From NCBI GenBank assembly GCA_033675265.1, contig JAUJYZ010000332.1, positions 1 through 64,000 of the forward strand: DNA of 64,000 nt, read 5' to 3'. Of this stretch, positions 11,003 to 21,776 are shown piece after piece. The DNA is from Actinostola sp. cb2023. Its lineage: Eukaryota > Cnidaria > Anthozoa > Actiniaria > Actinostolidae. Numbering within the stretch: position 1 is the stretch's first letter; each line of letters opens with the position of its first letter. The notes under the pieces are model-generated. The model searched no databases. It was not told the DNA's origin and worked only from the letters and a program-made list of their open reading frames with translations. Both the position numbers and the translations under genes were made by a program.

Positions 11003-11516
11003 TTAAAATGAGTACAGTGTATAATGAATAATCAATATAATAAATAATAAATTCAAACATAATGCTCAAAAAGCTCAATAACAACTTTGATAACAAACTT
11101 ATCAGGACAATTAGAAGAAACATTTCTAAACGAACACATCTCCCCCTCTTTAATCTTCAGTTCCATTTCTTGGAGGGGGTCATCTTGATAAGCAAGCCTG
11201 TTGAGCAAGAATTAACCATTAAAATGCCACACAATAAAATAAACTATTACAAAAGATAACGCATAGAGTGGAATGCCGATTTTAAAAAAAGGCCTCGTTT
11301 CCCTTGGATTTGCTTCAGCCAAACACTGTAATTTTACCCCAGATTTTTCAAGGTACGTTTTCACTCCCTTCAGTGCTTCGAGGTTCGAAAAATCGTGATT
11401 CCAATGTATTTTGAAATGTCTATAAAGCGTAACCTAAACATTTATAATAAGCAGTTGATCTACACATTATAACAATTACCAATGAAGGACTATTTGGCAA
11501 ACAAAACATTGTTTTT
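11003..11516. other. No gene seen
   Basis: AT-rich. A 65-codon frame at 11062-11259 lacks splice context or recognisable motifs and is not called. Confidence 0.4.
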
Positions 11517-11624
11517 AGCCTGCGTATAGCGGCTCTCTTTTCAAAGGGTTTTTCCTTCTCCCCTCTTCACAGTCTCCTTCTGTCCCCTTCCCCCTTCCCA
11601 TCCCAAAGGGCCGCTACGTAGGCT
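11517..11624. mobile_element. Short hairpin element
   Basis: AGCCTGCGTATAGCGG at 11517 is mirrored by CCGCTACGTAGGCT at 11611-11624. The interior is C/T-rich. A LINE-tail-like stretch (CTTGTAAAGCG... then AATAATAATAATAATT) follows at about 11749-11810. Confidence 0.5.
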
Positions 11625-11832
11625 GCATTGTTTTAGACAAAGTGAAATCTGCATTGGGCTTATGTTATGGCACTTGTTCAAGAGATTACAAAATTGATAC
11701 ATATATTGCAAACTTAGAAGATTTGATAACAATAATAACTAGGAACTTGTAAAGCGATTTTCCTTGTGTTCAAAGCTGATTACAATCTGATTAAAATAAT
11801 AATAATAATTTGATATAACAATAAATCAGTCC

Positions 11833-12363
11833 TTACTGTATTTTAGCATTCACCGGCTCGACTGCAGATCTCAGTTGCAGGCAAACCTTGTTTGCCCATG
11901 GGAAAAGAGCCAGGCGCCACTTTTTATCACCGCGGGCGAACTCCTCGCTTGTGAGTGGAACCTTCTCTGTTATTGATCGCTGAATGTGGTCTTTCGCCCT
12001 CTGCAGAACCCAAGTGAATGCAAATGTGTCCGTTCGTTTGTTTTTTACTTTCCTTAGAACTTCAGCAGAGGTCTGTGAAGATGTAAAGAGTTCCAGAAAT
12101 TTCAGAAAATATGAAATCTACATGCATCACATAACAAAAATCCTTATTATATCGCGCCATAGTAATGAATGGGAAAGCATACCTTGGTTGATACCAAGGA
12201 CACTAAATTCTCTACTTGTCTTCTCATCAGCATGTGGTGCTGGCGGTAAGACATGGCGCTGTGTCCTTCCATGGAGGCTTGGGTGCCATAGTAAGGGCAA
12301 CCGGGTATACTGCATTGCCGCACCCTTTCCTCACAGTCGTGCTGGTGCTGTTCATGATCTATC
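11833..12363 (-). CDS. TRAF-type zinc finger and MATH-domain protein, two exons (partial)
   Basis: The exon at 12363-12183 (acceptor CAATCACAG, donor GTATGC) encodes a TRAF-type zinc finger: HEQHQHDCEERVRQCSIPGC, then PYYGTQASMEGH, then a probable coiled-coil start ending SLVSTK. The next exon, from 12072 (acceptor CATCTTCACAG), joins in phase 0. It encodes the start of a MATH/TRAF domain: FAFTWVLQRAKDH and later KKWRLALFPWANK. It then ends either at a weak donor (GTTTGC, 11887/11886) or at a stop at 11833. TRAF proteins trimerise through the coiled coil and MATH domain and act in cytoplasmic innate-immune and TNF-type signalling. No RING exon and no MATH C-terminal half were found. The upstream intron side is full of MITEs, so this may be a gene fragment. 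The family call is firm; the state of the gene is uncertain. Confidence 0.65.
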
Positions 12364-12393
12364 CTGTGATTGAAAAGAGGAAATTACTGCCAT

Positions 12394-12716
12394 TATAGAC
12401 TGAATGCAAAAATGGCGTCCAATTTTAATTGCCATTGTTCTGGATCTGGACTGGATCCACATGAACACGAGGCTGGTCAGTCCAGAAAAATGGCAATTTC
12501 CGAATCCCCTTATGACGTAGCGATACCACTACTACCAGAATCCTTTTCGGATTCTTATTCAAATGTTTTAACTCCTATGAGAGTACCAAGGTATTTTAAA
12601 ATTAGAATAACAAAAGAAGCTACGAAAAGGGTTCTGGGAGTAGTGGTATGGCCACGTCATAAGGAGAAAGGTCAATTAAAATTGGACGCCATCATCGCAT
12701 TCGCGATCGGTCTATA
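12394..12716. mobile_element. MITE family A copy 1, with a nested element at about 12506-12666
   Basis: The ends TATAGACTGAATGC and GCATTCGCGATCGGTCTATA, with inner TGGCGTCCAATTTTAATTGC, match the two family members at 21696-21768 and 22537-22705. The interior is interrupted by another hairpin, CCCCTTATGACGTAGCGATA (12506) to TATGGCCACGTCATAAGG (about 12664). That inner hairpin carries a CCACTACTACCAGAATCC arm. The 227-codon open frame across this area is an artefact of the palindromes. Confidence 0.75.
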
Positions 12717-12724
12717 TTTACTGT

Positions 12725-12873
12725 CATGCTCGAGAATCCATCGGTGCTCTTCGGCGCGGCCGGTCTCGGAAACGTCGCCCCGCCAGAAGTCGTTCTATAG
12801 CAGGCTTCTATGGCGGGGCGACGATTCATCCGAGCCCGCGCTGAAGAGCACCGCTGGATCAGTCTCGAGCATG
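12725..12873. mobile_element. GC-rich hairpin element
   Basis: CATGCTCGAGAATCCATCGG at 12725 is mirrored (with mismatches) ending CTCGAGCATG at 12873. The inner arm GTCGCCCCGCC is mirrored by GGCGGGGCGAC. The base composition is strikingly GC-rich against its surroundings. Confidence 0.7.
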
Positions 12874-13260
12874 CAGATGAATCGTGGCAAGTTTACTGAT
12901 TACAATATTTCATTGGTATTCTCTAAAAATAATTATATTCTGTCAGATATAGTTTTTGACATTGTCGAAAGATACGAAACCATCTGGACCGGCTGTAGAC
13001 CTATACCGGTTTATACAGGAAAACAGAATATTGGTATAATATTTTACATGTAATACGTCTAGCAGTGTGAGTTCATATTATTTTTCCCATTTTTTCATAT
13101 TCTCATTTTGTTGAGCAGAAAAAAAGAAAATAGATGATGCCCTTCCATAGTTATTATCTTCGGTAAAGGAGGCTGCAGAGGCCCACAAGGGGAGAGAGTA
13201 CTTTCCAAGATAGTGACTAGACGCAGTGTGCATCCTGGTGACGGGTTGTTCAAAACTGAA

Positions 13261-13352
13261 GTGGGTAGCGCTATCCGTTGGATCTTTATTGAGTGGATTA
13301 GCTGATGCTGTTATCCATTGAAAAATGTATCCAACGGATAGCGTTATCCACT
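13261..13352. repeat. Palindromic GGATAGCG repeat
   Basis: GTGGGTAGCGCTATCCGTTGGAT is mirrored by ATCCAACGGATAGCGTTATCCAC with TATCC/GGATA motifs between. I know similar short palindromes as high-copy repeats of marine invertebrate genomes (from memory, unverified). Confidence 0.5.
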
Positions 13353-14244
13353 CTTTGAACATCCGCCACCTGGATTTCACTAGCGATGCAAGCATAAGTA
13401 CTTGTGTAGCCAGTATCAATATAAATAGCAGCTCTCAGAAAAATATTATTACCTTCGTTGAAATATGCCATTTTCAGAATGATGTATTCATTTGTTCTTA
13501 TCTTGCGTCAGTGAAAACTGGCTTAATTGCTCATCAAATGAAATTACAGGTGTAAAGCACGATTTTTGTCCATAAAATGTTTGCATGTAATCACATCAAA
13601 AATGAGTTGTAACTCATTTGATCAAGAAGTATATACTTTAATTTTAAAAAGTGTTGACTAATAGTACGAATCAGACTCTGTGGTCTCCATTTCATGCAAG
13701 GAAATATGAAATGAGAAGGATGAAAGTAATGCAGGTTGTCATGTAGTTTATTGGTCATATCGTGGAAAAGTATAATATATTTAAAATTAACCTTAATTAG
13801 CCCTGCCCTAAAAATTCCACCCACTCTAGTTGGATCGATAAGATATGCACCATGATGCAGGAACGCAAAGACACCCGTCATGTTTAAAGAGTCTACCTTC
13901 CTCCCGGAGGTTTCTTCAACTGATTTTCTTACAATATGGGTTCAAAGATCATATTACATTTCATGGAAACTGTTGAGACTGACAAAGTATCAAGAAAATA
14001 GTTTACAAAGATCTATGTGTAGGTTATCGACATGTAGCGAGGGGTTATGGGATATATTCACCGAGGTTAATATATTCCATGCCATAACCCCGAGCGAAAG
14101 TTTGACAAAGATTTTCAAACAAAACACGGTCCTATGAGAAGCCGGACGTCACTAATCAGGTAATAATGGTTCCTGATTTCCAAAGTGGAATTGCAAAACA
14201 AATGCTTTTCCATTTTGTAGTACTGTAATGTTAACGAGATTTTA
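13353..14244. other. No gene seen
   Basis: Several short frames on both strands lack splice context. An inverted pair (GGGGTTATGG with CCATAACCCC) lies at about 14040-14095, perhaps part of a degraded element. Confidence 0.35.
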
Positions 14245-14330
14245 CCTTAGTCTAGCTTAGTGGTATACAGTGTAATGTGTGGTCTAGTAAGCCAAAGGTC
14301 GTGGGTTCGATTCCCGATATGTGTATATTT
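14245..14330 (+). repeat. tRNA-derived SINE fragment or tRNA pseudogene
   Basis: Contains an A-box-like TAGCTTAGTGGTA (about 14251) and a clear B box, GGTTCGATTCC (about 14304), at tRNA spacing. The acceptor and T stems do not pair fully (GTGGG against CCCGA), so it is not called a functional tRNA. AT-rich sequence follows. Confidence 0.5.
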
Positions 14331-14979
14331 ATCAAATATTTTTTTCTTCATAAAAAAGTTGGAAAGACAAAGAAAACCGTGTCAAATTGAAATTACGAGC
14401 TGATAATTCGTTCTCTCAAATATTTAGTGAACCGGCGACTTCTGTAAAGAGAAAATCTATTATAAAATAAATTATGCTCGGCATAGCTTGTGCCAGTGCC
14501 GCTAAAACGGACATCCCTAATACTCCTGATGAATGACTTCCTTGTGTTAAAAAAACCAACAAATGTTTATTGTAATAATATTTCCATTGACAGATGCCAA
14601 TCAATACGAACCTTGAGTGGGCCAAACAGATATAAACTAAAAGGTTTGGTTTTTACGTTTAATTGGAGAAACAAACATTTATTCCTCAACATTCAAAAGA
14701 TAATTACATTCAAAAGATAATTACATAAGGCTCATGATGTTCAAACTTTTCTCGTGTTCTCCCGGCCGCATCCTGAGTGATCTATTTCGCCAGTAAACCG
14801 CCACTATTGGTCCGATGACCTTTGTCACTTATTAAACTATACTTTAATATACACTGAAACGTTTTCTCTGTTTAGAAACTTAAATAACTTGATTTTAAAC
14901 ATAAATATTGAATATAATTCAATTTTATGGCGAATGGACGACGAGAATAAAACATTTGACAAACGTATAAATTACCTAA
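14331..14979. other. No gene seen
   Basis: AT-rich without supported frames. Confidence 0.35.
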
Positions 14980-15324
14980 TGTTAGATTAGCGCGGGAATT
15001 TTCAGGACTAGAGCTCTTATTGGCTTAATCGTTTGGTGTGACGACACAACAACACAACAGAGGCTGCGCAGGAAACATTGTCAGAGTTCTCTTGAAGTGT
15101 ACATGTGGCAGTGCATGCATGGTTGTTCTTCACTGACTTCAGTAGTGTATATGTGGAGTGCGTTGCATCACTGAAACATCTCTGTTGCATCTCAATTCAA
15201 ATTCAAGTGTTCTGCAGGGTTCACCGTGTAAATATCCGGCACTACCGAAGAATAGTTGCTGCCTGTGCTGGCCTCGTCATCTCGTGTCATAAACGGCTCG
15301 CGAAATACAAAGCGAATACCAGGT
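14980..15324 (+). other. Possible first exon or non-coding transcript start
   Basis: A relatively GC-rich patch that ends with a good donor (ACCAG then GTAAGT at 15325-15326). The 15105-15324 frame (MAVHAWLFF...) has no recognisable domain, no matching downstream exon was found, and a weak composition change is the only other support. Confidence 0.2.
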
Positions 15325-15829
15325 AAGTTGGTAGCAATCAATATGAATTTTTAAGATAAAATGTCTGCGGAAAAACCTATAATTTGGTATGAGTATTTCG
15401 CTTTTGGCGGTAAAGCATCACGCTCTCGTGGAACTCAAGTTAATGATCAACAATAAGCTTATTGTTTAGGTTTAGCCGTATTAACAACTGGTAATCGACC
15501 AGTGTATTCAAAACCGTAGCTTTGAGTTTGAATTGCTTTGTTTATGATTTTGTTCAGATTGAAAATTCAACAAGACTCTAGCTATTTTACAATAACTTAC
15601 AAATTTCTCGCGCGGTGTGAGACAAAGGCAGAGGGGGGTAATTTTGTTGACATTTGTTTCTAGGGGAGGGAGAATTAAGTGTTTGAACAAAGGAAATTCT
15701 AGAGGGGATTATAGACTGAGCTGTTCTATAGGGTGTGTGGATATAAAATGGAATGGCCCCTATTTGTTTTAAACAATTAGGAACACATGCAATTACAAAA
15801 TTGTATTTCGATCATGCTCTAATTATTAC

Positions 15830-15957
15830 GATTATTATTATTTATTTAACCTAGAAGGCCCAGTGGAAGATTAGCTATGCTAAACTGGTGTATTTTATAA
15901 ATGTTTTTATATTATGCTTCTTTAAATAAAGTTCATTCATTCATTCATTCATTCTAA
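15830..15957 (+). repeat. Non-LTR retrotransposon 3' tail
   Basis: TTATTTAACCTAGAAGGCCC..., then CTTCTTTAAATAAAGTTC and four or five ATTC units ending near 15952. A 3' untranslated end closing with a short tandem tail is typical of LINE or SINE 3' ends. No coding part is attached. Confidence 0.5.
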
Positions 15958-15959
15958 TA

Positions 15960-16120
15960 ATACACCTAATTTCAAAACGTTGTCCAATAATAATCAAAAA
16001 AGCCAAATAGGATTTCATTAAGAGACAAAAGAAGTGTACTCAAGCTGAACTGTTTCTTTTCTCTTTTTGAATGAATTCGTATTTGGCTATTTGGACAACG
16101 TTTTTGAAATTAGGTGTATA
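15960..16120. mobile_element. Inverted-repeat MITE
   Basis: TACACCTAATTTCAAAACGT at 15961 is mirrored by ACGTTTTTGAAATTAGGTGT ending at about 16118. The inner arms carry TGTCCAA/TTGGACA and GCCAAATAG/CTATTTGGC. Confidence 0.7.
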
Positions 16121-16410
16121 ATGAAATGCCACTAATGGAATAAACATTCTTCAATTACAGCAAAACAAAGAAATATGTACATATAAATCCATAAAACAAA
16201 TGGAGTCGACAATAGGTAAGTACTTGTGGATAGTACTTACGAAGTTGAGGCAGTTAATATATTAATACATCTAAGAATTATTATTCAATTATATTATATA
16301 TATATATATATATATATATTGTCTCATTATATTTTGTTATAGCGCGTCGAGGTAATAGGACACATGCACTCTATAAAACAGTATTACTTATTATTAATAT
16401 TTTTCGGTTA
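16121..16410. other. AT-rich DNA with a (TA)n run
   Basis: An (AT)n microsatellite lies at about 16293-16320. Nothing else recognised. Confidence 0.5.
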
Positions 16411-17100
16411 GGAACAGGGAGGCCACCTGAATCTGAGAGCTGGGAGTGACGACTTCTGGTTCAAAGTGTAAGGAGAAATCCCTTTCTAGGTTTCGGTTAG
16501 TTGCGGTTATAGGAACAGGGAGGCCACCTGGATCTGAGAGCTGGGAGTGAAAGCTTCTGGTTCGAAGTGTAAGGAGAAATCCCTTTCTAGGTTTCGGTTA
16601 GTTGCGGTTATAGGAACAGGGAGGCCACCTGGATCTGAGAGCTGGGAGTGAAAGCTTCTGGTTCGAAGTGTAAGGAGAAATCCCTTTCTAGTTTGCGGTT
16701 AGTTGCGGTTAGGAACGGGGAGGCCACCTGGATCTGAGAGCTGGGAGTGAAAGCTTCTGGTTCGAAGTGTAAGGAGAAATCCCTTTCTAGTTTGCGGTTA
16801 GTTGCGGTTAGGAACGGGGAGGCCACCTGGATCTGAGAGCTGGGAGTGACGACTTCTGGTTCGAAGTGTAAGGAGAAATCCCTGTCTAGTTTGCGGTTAG
16901 TTGCGGTTATAGGAACGGGGAGGCCACCTGGATCTGAGAGCTGGGAGTGAAAGCTTCTGGTTCGAAGTGTAAGGAGAAATCCCTTTCTAGTTTGCGGTTA
17001 GTTGCGGTTAGGAACAGGGAGGCCACCTGGATCTGAGAGCTGGGAGTGACGACTTCTGGTTCGAAGTGTAAGGAGAAATCCCTGTCTAGTTTGCGGTTAA
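16411..17100. repeat. Tandem array, seven units of 99 or 101 bp
   Basis: Units begin with GGAACAGGGAGGCCACCTG or GGAACGGGGAGGCC at 16411, 16512, 16613, 16712, 16811, 16912 and 17011. The 101-bp units contain TTATAGGAAC and the 99-bp units TTAGGAAC. Copies differ at a few sites (AAGCTTCTGG or GACGACTTCTGG; TTTCTAG or TGTCTAG). Adjacent 99-bp units leave a minus-strand frame open, but the 101-bp units break it, so it is not treated as coding. Confidence 0.9.
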
Positions 17101-18088
17101 TTTATAGCTTGAATATTAACAACATAATTAACTGTATTAACTTAAACAATGTGGATTATTAAATTAGATTATGATATTATTAACTTAGAGGATGTGAATC
17201 AAAGTGCTAGGGGAGCTGGGACTCCTAGTACTAATGAATATCCTATAATTCCCTTACGTTTTAGTAGTTGCTACTAGGAGAACTATTTATTTAATTAACT
17301 ATTAATTAATCAATAACAATAAGTATAGATATATATATGCCAGGGATGCTTCCCTTTGTTTTTGTTTTATCCCCACAGATTGCCTGTGAAAAGAAGATGT
17401 ATGTAAGAGGATTTTGAAACATGTAAGTGCAAAATTTGGAATGAATGATAGAGTGCAAATATTATATCCATGAAATAGTTAAATAACTAAATAGTACTAA
17501 ATACCATAAAATATTTATTTTCTGGTTTCTGGTTTAAATAGTGGCACTTGCATTTGCATATTGCATTTGCCGTATATAAAAAGTAAACAGTACAATTTGT
17601 TTTGAACTGGTACAATCTGGCATTCTTAAAAGGGATTCTATTTTGGGGACTCATTACAAAAACAGGGGCTAGATGACTTCATGGCACCCACCCTTCCCTT
17701 CATTCTCTCCCTATCTACCCCTACTTTCCTTTCCTGTCTGCCTACATTAATGTCTGTCTATTTACCATAATTAACATACAAGGTACTTTATGTTGTACCA
17801 ATTCCGATCCCCTAAAAACAAATTGTTCCAGTTCAAAACAAATTAATTGTACTGGTCCAAAACCAAATTGTACCAGAATCCAAATTGAACTACAACACAT
17901 ATAAAAGTTAAAAGGTCGAATACCTGGTATTTAAAGACACACCATGTACATATACTGATAATCTATATAGGATATATAGTTTTGGAAGAATGTTGGTAAT
18001 TCATGTGATTCACATAACAAATAATTAGTATTAAAAAACTACAGTAATGATAATGATTCCACTGAGAATCTGAATGCTTCTCTGCAGA
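17101..18088. other. AT-rich non-coding DNA
   Basis: An inverted pair of GTACAATTTGTTTTGAACTGG-type words lies at about 17589 and 17826-17865. AGAGTGCAAA plus AGTACTAAATA at about 17444-17503 belong to the dispersed TAGTACTAAATAGTGC family described at 51.6 kb. No gene. Confidence 0.45.
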
Positions 18089-18243
18089 GGTGCGACTACA
18101 CCAACCAAGACCACCCAAACAAATTTTGCTCACTCTTGATCATATACATTTGTACATACACATATAAAGTAAAATATATGCTTTTAAAGTGAAAATTTGA
18201 ATGGAAATTTGTTTGGGTGGCCTAGCTAATGGTTGGTCACACT
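18089..18243. mobile_element. Inverted-repeat MITE
   Basis: GGTGCGACTACACCAACCAA (18089) and GACCACCCAAACAAATTTT are mirrored by AAATTTGTTTGGGTGGCC and TGGTTGGTCACACT (ending about 18243). The loop is AT-rich. Confidence 0.65.
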
Positions 18244-18825
18244 GTAAAATGTGTGAAAATGCAATAGAAATGTGAAATGTCTAATCTTGTTATTGGTCTC
18301 TTTTTAGTTGAATTCTACATAAAGAATAAGAAGAGAAGAATATTGGGAACGAATAGTGAAGATAAAAACAATATATGCAATGGAGATAAAGAAATGGATA
18401 AACCTATAATGCCTTTATACATTGTATTGGAAGCAACAATAACCCAATATTATATATTTAAACAAACTTAGAATCTGTTGTAATAAATAAAAATGAATGA
18501 AAAAATATACTGTTACAAATGGTGTGAATAAAAATGCTTACAGTGTGTTACATATTCTGATAATTGAAGTCAACCCAAATATTGCAGGGAAAGTATGGTA
18601 TGTATGAAAAATCAGGGGAAAATTGCAATATAAACATTGTATAAAATACTTACATTGCGCTATTTTGAAGGTAAACCTCTGACCATCTTCATCCCTCCCC
18701 TCATAGTTTTATTTTGAAGGTAAATGACCTCTAAACATCTTCACCCCTCCCCTCCCCTCGCCATTTTATAATACATACATACAAACGAAAATTGCGTATT
18801 ACCCTCCCCTCCTCCGTCTTTTAAA
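18244..18825. other. No supported gene
   Basis: A 64-codon frame at 18277-18471 is followed by AATAAATAAAAATG-type sequence and could be a terminal exon, but no motif or matching exon supports it. Confidence 0.3.
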
Positions 18826-19115
18826 TAACATCGAGCACGATGTTTTCGAGTACTCGTAGATCGAGCACAATAATCGAGTACGATGTATGGGTATACCCCC
18901 CGGTCCTTAGTTAGTCAACATCGTACTCGATGTTATGTTTTTAATCGTGCTCGATGTTTTTAATCGTACTCGATGTTTTTATCGTGATCGACAACATCGA
19001 ACATCGTACTCGATGTTTTTAATCGTACTCGATGTTTTTTATCGTGCTCGATGTTTTTTAATCGTACTCGATGTTTTTTATCGTGCTCGATGTTTTTTAA
19101 TCGTACTCGATGTTC
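18826..19115. repeat. Array of ATCGTACTCGAT/ATCGTGCTCGAT motifs
   Basis: Roughly a dozen copies of TCGT(A/G)CTCGATGTT separated by T-rich spacers of 4-7 bases, about 20 bp period from 18920 on. A few inverted copies lie at 18829-18890 (ATCGAGCACGATG, TCGAGTACGATG). Late copies alternate strictly between the A and G versions. The array abuts the next gene remnant. Confidence 0.8.
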
Positions 19116-19208
19116 CAGATACGTTAACTGAACCGAACTTTTTTATCTTGTCACGTTTTTATCATCTAACAAAACACAAAATAAAAGCAAGGTATTGCTC
19201 TTGTCTAG

Positions 19209-21306
19209 AACATCTTATTCAAGTGGATGTGATTACGATTCGTATGAAGATAACACCGATCCTGAGTCGGAGTCCTCAGACATGGAACTCGATTCAGTAC
19301 AAGCATGCTCATGTAGTCAGGTCAGTGGATTAGTTGTGTCAGATGATAGTTTGGATGCAGATGATCTCTTTACGGTGTTTGTCGGTATTGAAGAGGCTGA
19401 CCCGGTGTGCACTAAGATCCAGGCCAGGATCTTCTTCGTAGAGGAAAGCTCTCACGAGATAAAAATTTCTACAAATATCTAAACGATGTATTAGAGATAA
19501 TGTACAATCCATTCCACCAATATGATCAAGAAGTAGTTGAATTCTTCAACACGATTACCTACTTAGGAGGAAAACGCACTACATGTTTTATCAGAGGGCC
19601 AATGAACTTAGGTAATGGCCATAATAGTCACATGAGCCTATCAGAGAAAAAGATGAATCTTGGAGGACCTTCTGAGTCAGTGTGCGCCAAACATCAAGCG
19701 GGATACACACCTGAATCAGGCATTATTAAGCCACTGTCTTTAGGTCATATGGCACTTTTGAAAAATTCTCAAGTTAAATATTTAATTCAAACAACCAAGC
19801 TAAATGTTATTCCTTGTGCCCTTGCCAATGACGGGACCGCTTTAAAACCAGCCATTGAGTTTGATCCCCATTTAAAGGAAAACGTTGGCCTAACAACGCC
19901 TGTGGATATACGTTATGTCCAAGCAAATCCAACACCTTCTTCTGATTATTTAAAGGACAATATTGTGACAGAAGCAATTGTTTCTTCCCTGACATCTTTG
20001 GACAACTTTTGTTCTCTTCACCAATCAAAAGAGAGCTTCTGTGTGGAAGGTGAACGTAGATGGATCAATTGAGGTGTTTGCAGGTTGTGACAGAGTGGAA
20101 GGAAGTCTTGATGGAAAAGTGAAAGATTGCCGATTTCGACAACCAATTGGCATTTGCACCGAGTCTGAAAGTATCATTTACATCTGCGATGCCCAGATAA
20201 ATTCTATCAAGATTTGTACAGAAATGGTGGAGTGTGTCAGATTCCTTCATTCCATTGGTCAGCTTTTTGATGCCTTTTCTATTCACAGCAAAGGGGCAGG
20301 TTACACCATCAAGAGTCTTACTGAAGCGTTCTCACTTGTCCGTCAATGTAAAGAGTTGCTAGAAAAGAGTACTGATCACATCAGGGTGACAACTGGCATC
20401 ACAGGTACCATTAATGGTCCCCAAGTCTATGTCTCCGCCAGGACTGTCGCATCAGTTGGCCTTTTAGAATGGGGTCTGAAGAGATTGAACCATAATTTAT
20501 CACCGTTTGCTTATAATGCTACAAATCTTCTGAGCTGCATGACTTTGGATGTTGAAAACTGTCAAGTGACAGTTCATACGAAGCAAGCAAATATGTCAAT
20601 GGCCGAGTATGCCCGATCGTTTGGTATCACCATGAAAGAGTCAGTCAAAAGAATCACAAAATGGGCAGCTCATTACCACACTAGTAGAAAGTCTTGGTAC
20701 CCCAAACCAGAGGAGACAGTACCATTTTGGGAGGTGCCGACAATACAGCTGCTACCGATAGTTCATATGACAAAGCCTGATTGCGACGCACTCAGGGATT
20801 GGGCCTCATCCTATGGAGCTGCTGTTCGACAGTGTACAGTGAGACAAGAGACAACCATGGCAAAACATGGCACTTTACCAGAGTACATGTACCAGCGACA
20901 GTGCATCACTTCTGACAGCCCCATAAGAATAATCTTTGAGAAGGAAATAAGCGAAGTAGAAGTAGAAGTAGAAGAGAATCCAGCCGAAATATCCGAGGAT
21001 ATAAATGAACAAGCCGAATCAGAAGACCAATATGACGAAAGCAGCGATGAGAGTGAATCGAATGTCAAGCAGAAATTGGAAGCTCCACAACGTTTCTACT
21101 GGGCATTACATCACGCTTTGGGAGAGCTGTCCAATTCAATAATCGATTTCTGTCTTGAAGGAAAAAAAAAAGAAGGGCTGGGGTTGGAGGACGTGGGAGA
21201 AGAAGTATTCGGGGAGGCCAGCCCGGCAATGTGCCTTGAGATGAGTGAGAGACATTCAGAGAAACAGAGACAGAGCAATAGTGTCGTCAAAGAAAGAGAA
21301 AATTAA
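19209..21306 (+). pseudogene. NHL-repeat protein of a multi-copy uncharacterised family, internally deleted
   Basis: An acceptor (TTGTCTAG, ending 19208) opens an acidic N-terminal part (SYSSGCDYDSYEDN...). The frame then breaks near 19455, where ARIFFVEESSHE continues one frame away as FYKYLNDVLEIMYNPFHQYD. The second frame is open to about 20015 (GGKRTTCFIRGP, SEKKMNLGGPSESVCAKHQA, FDPHLKENVGL, VSSLTSLDNFCSL). There it meets a third frame reading TNQKRASVWK. That frame carries an NHL repeat (SIEVFAGCDRVEGS... RFRQPIGIC... IIYICDAQINSIKICT) and a C-terminal domain (YARSFGITMKESVKRITKWA, SWYPKPEETVPF, GAAVRQCTVRQETTMA, GTLPEYMYQRQ), then an acidic tail to a stop at 21304. From memory, intact relatives have several hundred residues between the SLDNFCSL and NHL parts. 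This copy therefore looks like a deletion derivative with a one-base frameshift. Function unknown. Confidence 0.6.
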
Positions 21307-21695
21307 AAAAAGAAGACTTCAACAAGGCTGAACAGAACTCATTGACAAACTTATGAATATATGGACAAGAAAACTTTGATTCCTACTTTATTTACTATGT
21401 ACACGGACACCAGAGGTACAATCTCATAGGAAATTCACGTAATTGAAACCCAAGAATTAAGGAAAGCTCGTTCTATTTTTAACATGTATATAAATGTCAT
21501 AAATATTAATAACGGGCATGTATTTTTTCAATCAAAGCTATGTAAATCACGTGACTCTTAAACTATTGCGGTGTCGGTGTTTCGTTGACTTTTCGTGCGG
21601 TGATTTCGGATTTTTTCGCGGTGTTGCGCTGTTCGAGACCCCCTCATGTCCCCCTCTTATAATAATGTTTGTACTCTATGTAAAATGTGAATGGA
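21307..21695. other. Downstream DNA, no gene seen
   Basis: AT-rich. No convincing poly(A) signal follows the stop at 21304. Confidence 0.35.
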
Positions 21696-21768
21696 ATAGA
21701 CCGAATGCAATAGTCAGTGCAGAACAATGGCAATTGAAATTGGACGCCATTATTGCATTCGGTCTATA
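21696..21768. mobile_element. MITE family A copy 2, compact 73-bp form
   Basis: ATAGACCGAATGCAATA is mirrored by TATTGCATTCGGTCTAT, with CAATGGCAATTGAAATTGGA in the right arm. The left arm is deleted, leaving ends plus one full arm. Same family as 12394-12716 and 22537-22705. Confidence 0.75.
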
Positions 21769-21776
21769 GGAAACAC

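Noticed and set aside
12370..13053. 227-codon open frame on the plus strand
   Set aside because: It runs through the arms and nested hairpins of MITE family A and the GC-rich hairpin; the peptide mirrors the inverted repeats and has no domain.
14245..14330. Functional tRNA gene
   Set aside because: The B box is good but the acceptor and T stems do not pair, so it is treated as SINE-derived.
16608..16826. Minus-strand frame with a 33-residue repeat (VASPFLTATNRKLERDFSLH...)
   Set aside because: It exists only where 99-bp units adjoin; 101-bp units in the same array break it, so it is a chance product of the tandem repeat.
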